A stretch of 64,000 nt of DNA from Eutreptiella sp. 'Long Island Sound 2002' (taxonomy: Eukaryota; Euglenozoa; Euglenophyceae; Eutreptiales; Eutreptiaceae). A model generated the notes under the pieces. That model was not told the origin of the DNA. It did not search any database and saw only the letters and a program-made list of their open reading frames with translations. The stretch is from the NCBI GenBank assembly GCA_964036045.1, contig OZ038380.1, positions 11,575,713 through 11,639,712 of the forward strand. Direction: 5' to 3'. A program made the position numbers and the translations under genes. Every line of letters starts with the position of its first letter. The stretch's first letter is position 1. Below are positions 56,352-64,000 of the stretch, in pieces.

Positions 56352-57164
56352 CTACTCCCGGTCACACAGGGACTGCCTTTGATCCGCACAGCTCCCAATA
56401 AACAGACTCGACAGTCTGCGACCCTCCGCACTGTTTGACTGCGATGGCGATGACGGTGAAGATGCGTGTGTCGCAGACTCAGGCACCATCGTCCAACCTC
56501 TTTGCCCAAGCTTGCGCGCACGCTGCTGCTGCCTCCTCCTGTGGACCAGCAACACAAACTCCTTCCTCAAGGCCCTCCGCACGATGGCATCGATGGGCCC
56601 GCCCTGTCCTGGTCGGTGATGCGCGAGCCCCCCGGGCACAAGTTTGAGGTTGTTCACATCCGCATCGACCCACGGCGCCTCCGCAGCAAAGAAATCCCCA
56701 TCCACAAACTCCACCGCAAAGGGCCGCCCCCGTTTCCTCTTGAAGGACGCGCGCAGCACGTGTTCGCAGTTGCTGGGCAGCTTCCGCACGCAAACCAAGC
56801 CCAAGTGCCGGTTGGCGGCGTCCTGCACCCATGCAACGAGGTGCTTCAGGGCCTCGCGCAGGCACCGTGTGCCCCCTGGAACGCTGACGTCGATGTCATG
56901 GGCCGCCTCCCCGTGGAGGACAGTGTCCCGCACAAAGCCTCCGAAGATGTGCATCTGCATGGGGGCCTCGTGCACAATGTAATGGGCAAACAGCAGCGGG
57001 CCGAGATTCGGGTCAGACACGCAGTGTTCTGCAGATTGTCTGGCGCTTGGGCTGGCCAGGAACTTCAGATTGGGGGTGACCAAGGACGTGAAAAGAAGAG
57101 CGTGGGAGGGCCACGACGCTGCTTCGCCGGCGAGGGCGTCGAGTGAGGGCACCTCTGATCCCAT
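56352..57164 (-). CDS. Pol-beta-fold nucleotidyltransferase (CCA-adding / poly(A) polymerase head type)
   Basis: A 270-aa frame from the Met at 57164 (MGSEVPSLDA). Residues 72-94 (HIFGGFVRD ... HDIDVSV) carry the G-G-x-x-R-D and D-I-D signature of the nucleotidyltransferase superfamily. A later VEFVDGDFF (151-159) can supply the third acidic residue, and DADVNNLKLV (168-176) resembles the D-x-N-x-L block after the active site in tRNA-nucleotidyltransferase heads. It is shorter than CCA-adding enzymes and lacks their RNA-binding C-terminal half, so the substrate is unknown. The Arg/Gln-rich region (199-225) may bind nucleic acid. Upstream exons cannot be excluded, as the frame is open to 57497. 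Confidence 0.65.
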   Translation of the reverse strand: MGSEVPSLDALAGEAASWPSHALLFTSLVTPNLKFLASPSARQSAEHCVSDPNLGPLLFAHYIVHEAPMQMHIFGGFVRDTVLHGEAAHDIDVSVPGGTRCLREALKHLVAWVQDAANRHLGLVCVRKLPSNCEHVLRASFKRKRGRPFAVEFVDGDFFAAEAPWVDADVNNLKLVPGGLAHHRPGQGGPIDAIVRRALRKEFVLLVHRRRQQQRARKLGQRGWTMVPESATHASSPSSPSQSNSAEGRRLSSLFIGSCADQRQSLCDRE

Positions 57165-57504
57165 GGGGGTAGACGGGGAGGCGCACACAGAAAAGCACAG
57201 ACAGTCCTTGGAATAGATGTACACAGACACACACAGGAAATGCACCAGGCGTAAAGCACCTGCCCAACTTCTCATCAGGTGCGTGCCAAACACACACCAA
57301 AAAACGTACCCCACCCCCCCCCTTTGCAACAGCAACACCAAAGTCCCAAAACTTGACGGAAACAAGACCTGCGGTTGCCAAGGGGGCGGATTTATAACGG
57401 GCAAAGTAGCACATGGTTCCAAAAGTTGCGGAAACAACATCTTGCTCTGACAAGGGCGTTGCTCTCGCAGAAGGGGGGGGGGGCGTGTGCATTGCACTCA
57501 CTAG
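57165..57504. other. 5' flank of the nucleotidyltransferase gene
   Basis: TCTGACAAGGGCGTTGCTCTCGC (57447-57469) before an 11-G run matches 14656-14679 and 30828. No promoter motif was identified. Confidence 0.3.
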
Positions 57505-57840
57505 GAGGGTGCTGAAACCCACCGCGCACTGCACCGCACGCACCGCGTGCGTCAGAGGATGCAACGCTTTCGTGCAATGTACACCCTTTCGGAAGGTAGG
57601 CAGGGACGCGGAGAAAATACATTGAAATGGGAAACTTTTGTGCATGCATCATCACCACGTCCCCCCATATAATGCCCCCAAAGTGTATTTTACCCATACA
57701 CACCAATAGCATCACCTAACCATTGCACACAATGCACACTGGCCACGTTTCAGCAACTTTTAGTGTGAGCATATATTGTGTGCGCCGGGCTGACGTCGCA
57801 CCGCGCGCACCGCGGGGTCGGCACCCTCTAGGCGCGTTGC
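57505..57840. repeat. Dispersed repeat R6, copy 2
   Basis: GAGGGTGCTGAAACCCACC, GTGCGTCAGAGGATGCAACG, CACCCTTTCGGAAGGTAGGC, TTTCAGCAACTTTTAGTGTG and GGGCTGACGTCGCACCGCG match 19845-20520. Confidence 0.7.
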
Positions 57841-59199
57841 AGTACACAGGTTGCAAGCGCGGGGACACACACCTTCGCACACACACAGACACATACATCC
57901 ACACTCGAGTTGGTCCCTGCAGCCCGCTGTGCATTGGGATTTCACCCCTGTCTGTATTGGGTATTGTGTGTTGCTCGATGTGTGTTTGCATTTTGCAGAT
58001 CGAGGCTTCCCTGTGGCTGCCCTGGTTGTTGTCTGCCATGTCGTGCCCGTCATCCCCCGCTTCCCTCTTTCCAGTACCACACGTCAAAAAGAAACATGGC
58101 AGACGCCGTCTGCATGTACCCCACAAAACGCCCTTAGAACTACACACTTGCGTCTACCACAATGGTGCTGACGAACATCTCTCATCTTGCTGAGCTAAGT
58201 TCCATGTCGCAATTCTCGGGTTTCCTCCATATCTCCCATTTCTCTTCTTTCTGGTGCCTCTCTGTTTTCTGTTTTTGGGATGGGCACATCATGCCTACAA
58301 ACACCCCCTAAACCAGCAGAAAACAAACCCACTTTTGCTGGGGATGCTGAGACGGCATTGGTTTCAAAGCCAGCTGGACCCCCCCCCCTCCCCCTTGTGT
58401 CCGGTCAGCGGGCCAGGGAATTTGGGCGCGAGGTCAATTTTGCGCCCAAGTTCCCTGGAGACCCTGCGCCCAAATTCCCCAGCAAGCTGACCAGACAGGG
58501 GGGGCGCACCCTGGGGTGTTGTCCCCACATGGCCTACTGCTCCTTTGCCCATCATCTGCACCAGTTGGCCGGCATCGTCAGGCAATATTGTTGCACTGCA
58601 TGTGCACTGCGTGCGTATTCCAGAAATCCAACCAGATGGAAAACCCGCACAACACCACCCAGCATGGAAATAGCTTGCAAATAATCTCGGTCATCAGTAT
58701 TCATCACCACAAGGATGCGGAATGCAATCCAGGGCATTCAAACACACCACGTTCCCAACGGACCCCCCCCCCGCCCCGCCGTACACATCGTTGGTTCTAA
58801 AATGGCCCATTTAAACGTGTTGGGGACTTTGCATGGGCTAATATGGGGCAACTAAGGCTCAAAACAGCCTGAAACCCCCGCGCAGAGGATGAAGAAAATG
58901 ATGTCGTTGTTTGTTGCCAATGCTTTGCACACCATCACGTGATTTTTTTGAGTGTGGCACTTGCCATCCTGCATGCCATCATAAAGTTGTACTTTGGGTG
59001 CCTAATTTGATTGTACATAGGTGCAGTCAAGTACAAGGCTGGAGATAGAAGAATATTACAGCTACTTCTCTTGCTGCTTTGCCTTGTTTTACAGGGGTGC
59101 AGCACGTGCTAGGGCAGGGTTATGGACCCAAAAGCGGCCAAAAATGATTTTTTCCAAATGTGTTCCTAGACCTATTGGGGTGCTCGAAAAAGTGGTTTA
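57841..59199. other. Intergenic
   Basis: No gene is supported. 57850-57900 is CA-rich. A GGGCGCGAGGTCAATTTTGCGCCCAAG segment near 58423-58450 can form a hairpin. Confidence 0.35.
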
Positions 59200-59204
59200 A
59201 GGCC

Positions 59205-59565
59205 ATTTTGAGCCATCTTGGACCCACATGAACCTGTGCACGCTCAAAAAAAGCCTTGAAATGGGAAATTTTGGGACTGACAGTGCAGCACAGGAGGGTC
59301 TGCGGGGGATTCGGGTGGGGGGTCGATAGGTGAGGTGTGCGGGTGGAGTGCCAGGTGGCATGTCTCTTAAACGAGCGGAGGCATTTTGGACCCATGTGAG
59401 CGCATACAAGCTCAAAAAAAGCCTTGAAATGGGCAATTTTGTGACCAGCAGTGCAGCAAAGGGGGGTCCGGGGAGAATGCGGGGGGAGGGGTGATAGAGG
59501 AGGGGAGCGGGAGGAGTGCTGGGGAGCATGTCTCTTGCGTGAGCGAAGCAAGTGAGGAAGGGTTT
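59205..59565. repeat. Tandem duplication, about 180-bp unit
   Basis: TTTTGGACCCA, AGCTCAAAAAAAGCC, TTGAAATGGGCAATTTTG, GCAGTGCAGCA and CATGTCTCTTG...GAGCG occur in order twice, in 59211-59395 and 59390-59555. The minus frames over it repeat accordingly and are not taken as genes. Confidence 0.75.
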
Positions 59566-60319
59566 TGAGGGTGGTATACTGGTCGAAGTGGCGGGAATTG
59601 TTTAGGTGTCCCTCACCATGCATCCTTATTCAGCCCCGTCCTTCCCAATATTCAGTCTGGATTAGGTTTAGGGTTAGATTACATTACATTGTGGTGCTAT
59701 GCTTGCAAACCAGCAAGAGCACTCCCTTGAGTGCATTGTGTGCACAACATGCAAACACTACAACTATTGAGCCTCAAGCAAAGCTATGCACCCATAAATA
59801 GGGGTTACGGGTTTGGCTTGGTGCCATAAATTTTAGACAAGGGATTTGGGTCAACAAGGTGAGTCGTTGTGTTCCTTTATCTTAGACTTCATCCCTATGC
59901 CATCAACATGTGTTCTGTGGGTGCCGGTATCGAGGCGAGTAGCTTGCTCTGGCATGAAACCGCAAGTCCTTTGGTGGGACTTGTACAACATGCCCTAGCA
60001 TGCCCACCCCTCCTCCCTCTGTGAGAACAATTCCCGTGTCAAGCCAATAGTATGTATTGCTGGGGCAACGAATCATACCCCCTGGAGTCCTACTTCACAT
60101 TCATGCCCTCTCTGCATTCTAGTTTCACCACCAACCAAAGATAGCTGCCCGTAATGGGAATGTCGTTCATACAATGCGCACCTGACAAATGTTTTCTTGT
60201 ACACGGACCTCTGAGCCAATCGCGGGGGTCCCGGGTCCAAACTCTAGGCACCCCTGGTCGGCCCTCCCCATATGGCCCCTTGCCGGTAAGGACTTAGCTG
60301 TTTTCATGATGGCATGCGT
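59566..60319. other. Intergenic
   Basis: No gene, RNA or clear repeat is seen. Confidence 0.35.
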
Positions 60320-60791
60320 CGGCTGAGATTTGTTTCAAAATTCGACTTTTTCCAAAACCCTTTTGTTGCCACTGGCACGGGTTTGGGTGCTCATTTGGTG
60401 ACAAAATGGGTACTTGAGCACCCATGAGAACCCACGTGGCCCGGGCCATGGCCCCCCCCAAAAGCCGCAAAATTGCTCGTTTTGTGGTTGTTTAGTGGTA
60501 CTTAAAAATTTTTCAAAATTCGACTTGTTCCAAAACCCTTTTGTTGCCCCTAAGGTAGGTTTGGGTGATCATTTGGTGACAATACGGGTACCCATGGGGA
60601 CCCAGGTAGTGGCCGTTAGGCCCATGTAGCTTGGACCAAAGGCCCCCTGAAAGCCCCAAAATTACTGTTCTTTAGGCGGTTCGTAGGCTGTTGAGTGGCA
60701 CCCAAAAAGTTTCGAGAATCTGACTTTTTCCGAAACCCTTCCGTTGCCCCTCAAGTAGGTTTGTGTGCTCATTTGGTGACAATATGGGTAC
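60320..60791 (-). repeat. R2 tandem array, interrupted by E3
   Basis: Nearly three units in reverse orientation to 7076-7412; TCGAC(T/A)TTTTCC-like starts lie near 60336, 60514 and 60711. The third unit stops at ATATGGGTAC, exactly where E3 begins, and R2 sequence resumes after E3 at 61475-61800. Confidence 0.8.
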
Positions 60792-61470
60792 CCTCCCCCC
60801 CCCTTGCAAAGTCCCGGGGTAGCGCGCGACGGTCTCCCGGGTGGGGGGGGGAGACGGTCACCAAGTGACGGTGTCCCGGGGGGGGGGGGGGGGGAGATTG
60901 CAAGGGTATCTCAAGGCAAACTGTGGTACCCTCCACTGACGCAAACAAAGAGAACACGTGTGAAGCGACTTTCGCGTTGATGCGGTGCCAATGTGTTTCA
61001 TCCAACACTAATGTTATTGAGGATCCAAAGGAACGGTAAAGAACTTCTGGGTACGAGAATAACACACTTTGAATTGTTGCACATGCTCGGTTTGCATGAC
61101 AGGCACGGGGTGTGTTGCACTGGCCGAGGAGGAGGAGGCAATGGCGCGCGGGGCTGGTTTGGCAGCCGCTTTAGCGCCCGCTTGCACAGCCAAACCAGCT
61201 GGCTTTCCTCTTGGCTGGGGGGCAGCCTTTCCTCTTGCCTTGGGGGCAGCCACCGACTTCTTCGGAGGCACCAAATCCTTAGGGATCCACTTTTCCTCAC
61301 ATATATCACGAGTGAAGTACAGTTTCCCATCAAACACATGGCCCAAGCCCCAAACTCCACGTGCACTCTTTGCCCATACTACTTCCACACTAGAAAAACA
61401 TGGAAGTGACGGTGTCCCGGGGGGGGGGGGGGACTTTGCAAGGGGGGGGACTTTGCAAGGGGGGGGGAGG
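60792..61470 (-). mobile_element. Element E3: inverted-repeat element inserted in R2, GTAC target duplication
   Basis: A 679-bp unit with ends containing CCTTGCAAAGTCCC at the left and ACTTTGCAAGG plus a G-run at the right, in inverted orientation. GTAC flanks both sides (60788-60791 and 61471-61474), and the insertion splits an R2 unit, so it moved as a unit. The left module up to about 60950 and the right module from about 61390 match E1; the interior is different and codes for a protein on the minus strand. CATGTTTTTCTAG at the inner edge of the right module is a strong 3' splice site reading into the cargo. Confidence 0.75.
61014..61389 (-). CDS. Unrecognised terminal exon carried by E3
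   Basis: After the acceptor TTTTTCTAG (61390-61398 on minus) the frame runs 124 codons to a stop. It contains VEVVWAKSARGVWGLGHVF, KLYFTRDICEEKWIPKDLV, a Lys/Ala/Pro linker and HVQQFKVCYSRTQKFFTVP. Two conserved blocks match the E2 protein (53124-53441) while the linkers differ in length and sequence, as expected for a protein under selection rather than plain repeat decay. The first block could be a small PWWP- or chromo-like barrel, but this is only an impression. Upstream exons were not found. Confidence 0.5.
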
Positions 61471-61474
61471 GTAC

Positions 61475-61800
61475 TTGTGCATGCATGATGACCCACTTAG
61501 TGGGTGCTAGGCCCATGTAGCCCGCGCCATGCCCTCCCCAAGAGGCCCAAAAAAATTGCTAGTTTTGTGGCTGTTTAGTATTACATGAAAATTTACGAAA
61601 GTCTTACTCTTTCAGAAACCATTCTGTCGCCCCTAGCATGGATTTAGGGGATCATTTGGTGACAATGCGGGTACTTGAGCACCCATGGGACCCACGTAGT
61701 GGCTGCTAGGCCCATGTAGCCTAGGCCTTGGGCCCCCCAAAAGCGCCAAAATTTATGTTTCTGTTGGCACTTGAAATATTCTTGAAAATCCGATTTTTTC
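61475..61800 (-). repeat. R2 units after E3
   Basis: About one and a half units: GTGCTAGGCCCATGTAGCCC, ATCATTTGGTGACAATGCGG, GTACTTGAGCACCCATGGG. They continue the array broken by E3. Confidence 0.75.
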
Positions 61801-61802
61801 CC

Positions 61803-62450
61803 CCCCGTCTTTGAGGTGCCTTGCCGAAGGCAATAGAATCTATGTGAAAAGTGCCAGTTTGGTCAAGTTTGAGGGGTTTTGCCAACGCAGTGGACACATG
61901 GGTGCTTTGCAACCACATTACACTGGCGTTCAAGGTGTTTGTTCATCATCTAGGTTGGTTTCAATGCAAATGGACCCCTGCACGGACATCTTAGGCACCC
62001 AAATTGCACCCAAGAGGGCATTTCCGGCCATTTTTGACACATTTTGGAACCTCGGTATGCCACTTGCGACATGCACTGTCCCTTGTGCGATTGTCCCTCA
62101 CACCCATAGGTATCATTCACCAAAATTATATTGCCTTCGGCAAGGCACCTCGAAGAGGGGAGAGGGACAACCATTCTTGAGCTGCTGAGGCGGGAAAACT
62201 GCATAAGCAGGTTGTGCCCCCGACCCCTTGGGAGCAACCCCCCCCCCCCCTCAACACCCAAATAATGTGAAAAACACATAAAGAGGGGCTAAAACATGCT
62301 TTATATAGGATATTTGATCATTTTGGATGGTCAAAGTTTCAAAAAAAAATCAGTTTCGGAAATTTCCATTTTTGAGCTGGTGAGGCGGGAAAACTGCATA
62401 AGCAGGTTGTGCCCTAGACCCCTTGGGAGCTTTTTCAAGTCAAGATGTTT
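61803..62450. repeat. R1 copies, one inverted stub and a full copy
   Basis: 61806-61842 holds GAGGTGCCTTGCCGAAGGCAA, the reverse of the R1 start. 62127-62275 is a full forward copy almost identical to 38124-38275, followed by a second partial block (62365-62430) repeating GAAAACTGCATAAGCAGG and GACCCCTTGGGAGC. Confidence 0.75.
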
Positions 62451-63639
62451 GATATGGGTCATAGACAGGGGAGGGGAGGGGGGGGTCTGATGTAGTGCAT
62501 AATCAAGGGGTTTGGGGAAGGGGGGTTCATGGTTGGGTAATGGTGGTCCATGAAAGTCTGATGTCTGATGTCTGATAGCCGACTAAGTCGCTATACACAA
62601 TCCTAGTTAGCGCCCTCCCCAAGGTCACTCCTACTGAGGCGCAGGACATATGGGTGGTGTGACTTATGAGTGTTGACTCAGGGTTGTCAGCACACGACGA
62701 GGCGCCGCAGGCGCCTCCGCACTATACCCTTGGCCACAGGCGCCCCCGCTCCTGCAGTTGTCCACGTCATCGCTGTCTCGCCTCCTTGCGCTCAACGTCA
62801 CCCCGTGGCCCAGGCCTGTGGGGCTCTAGCTTCCCCTTGCACTGGCCCGTGCTCCCTTTCAAATGGCCATCATGGAATGGTGTCTCTTCTCCGGCGCTTG
62901 TGTGGCACATCATCCCCCGTCCGTTGGACCCGAATTTGTTTAGGTGAGTTAAACAGATTCTCAGTTGCCCGAATTGCCAACAAATCTTTAATACCTTTGA
63001 CATATCGTTGAGTTAGCACCTCTGCGGCGCCACAGTTTATGGCCCTGCAGTGGGATAGTTGCCGCCAGGGAAGAGGGAATACGTCGCCTTGCCGCGTGGC
63101 AGAGGTCCTCTTCCGATGCCATGTCCCACTACTTCTACATGTGCGGTTCCCACTCCCCCGAGGCACCGCAACATTTACACCACAAGTGTTCCTGCACAAA
63201 TGCACGCACAAATGCAGCACAGGAGCATTGCAAAGTCTCTGAAAGTATTGCAGTTCAGTATTTGGTGCTAACAAAGCTTCTGTCAAGCGCTGATGGGCCA
63301 TGAGAACGCCACCAGTTGTGTCCGCAGCCATCAGTTGTGTCCGCAGGGGTCCACATGTACTTCAAACAGTGTCCAAGTGGAATGTCCGGGACACATGGCA
63401 CTGATGGGAGGGAAGCAGGGAGGGAAGGAAGGAGTGCATTTGAAAGACCTATTGTGAAATACTCTGAAACTGTGTTAGATCACAGCGCCCCACCCAGCCG
63501 CTAGAGCCAAAGGCTGGCCAAGGTCGGGTTCAAGTAAGCTGTGAACTCGCACAGCCTTGACCATGTGGCACTTGCATTTCACGTTCAGAGCGGCAGGAGA
63601 AGTGTGGCATGTGGGACTGCACAACAAATAATGGGCAAA
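62451..63639. other. Intergenic
   Basis: No gene is supported. GATGTCTGATGTCTGATAG lies at 62560. The 153-aa minus frame (62870-63331) is Arg/Cys-rich but unrecognised. Confidence 0.35.
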
Positions 63640-63750
63640 ATACAATCTGCACAAAAGCAAAACCAAATCAGAACCATCCATATTGACGGTTCCAAAATGA
63701 CAGCTTCGCCAGGCAGTGGTGAGTGTGCATGGCGAAATACGTTCGCTTAA
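63640..63750 (+). pseudogene. RNase H-like N-terminal fragment
   Basis: The frame contains IRTIHIDGSKMTASPGSGEC, matching the first strand and catalytic Asp of RNase H (I-x-x-D-G-S). It stops after about 35 residues. It is probably debris of a non-LTR retrotransposon, perhaps the family at 42452-43350, which preserves the other end of the domain. Confidence 0.35.
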
Positions 63751-64000
63751 GGGGCAAGGGGGTGGGGGGGGAGGAGAGAGAGAGCATGTTTAGGAGCATA
63801 GAAGCATAGGGGCGGGGGGTAGACCAAAATGAGCTGGTGTGTACACTGCATGGTACCCAAGAGCACTTCTCGGGATCAATGTTCAGAGCGATCCAATGCT
63901 GTGATGATCCCACAAATGACCGTGGTAGCAGATCTCATGCGTCATGAGAACGAGCCGACTCTAACACCACATTATGCAGTGGTGCAGGGCAGTGCAGGGC
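63751..64000. other. Window end, no feature seen
   Basis: A G-rich tract at 63750-63780 and GGTGCAGGGCAGTGCAGGGC at the edge; nothing else is supported. Confidence 0.3.

Noticed and set aside
59120-59623. Minus-strand repeat protein
   Set aside because: It covers a tandem DNA duplication in which the two units are read in shifted frames along the ORFs.

Overview
The window looks like nuclear DNA of a repeat-rich eukaryote, most plausibly a photosynthetic protist with green-algal affinity. The grounds are a plant-type glutamine-dependent asparagine synthetase, GT-AG introns, GC-rich coding islands in repeat-laden intergenic DNA, and a mix of tyrosine-recombinase, Penelope-like, PIF/Harbinger-like and SINE elements. 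No species can be fixed from the sequence alone, and nothing suggests a bacterial or organellar source. There are no operons.

Layout. 1-4287 (minus): a tyrosine-recombinase retrotransposon (gag, recombinase, reverse transcriptase/RNase H) cut by the left edge. 4288-14880: intergenic DNA with two tRNA-headed SINE-like copies, several dispersed repeat families, an SH3-like exon inside a small inverted-repeat element (E1), and tRNA-like promoters. 14881-17145 (minus): CheR-type methyltransferase with a coiled-coil tail. 17146-24662: repeats, a TTA-flanked MITE, and a Penelope-like RT remnant between 0.54-kb direct repeats. 24663-27087 (minus): three-exon asparagine synthetase. 27088-36330: repeats and a PIF/Harbinger-like transposase fragment. 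36331-39112 (minus): two-exon CRAL-TRIO (Sec14-like) gene whose 1.96-kb intron carries repeats and an opposite-strand ORF. 39113-49466: LINE RNase H debris, microsatellites, and an 85-bp minisatellite flanked by A/T-tract arrays. 49467-52654 (minus): four-finger C2HC zinc-finger gene with a SINE in its intron. 52919-53807 and 60792-61470: two more E-type elements (E2, E3) encoding related proteins. 56352-57164 (minus): pol-beta-fold nucleotidyltransferase. The right end is repeats and an RNase H fragment.

The host genes (asparagine synthesis, lipid transfer, CheR methylation, C2HC zinc finger, nucleotidyl transfer) have no evident functional link. The main interest is how mobile DNA meets splicing. 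A SINE with 15-bp target-site duplications has duplicated a 3' splice site, so the downstream copy keeps the reading frame. Two introns have 11-12-nt direct repeats across both splice sites, as insertion-born introns would. A family of sub-kilobase elements flanked by GTAC shares end modules but carries different exon-like cargo.
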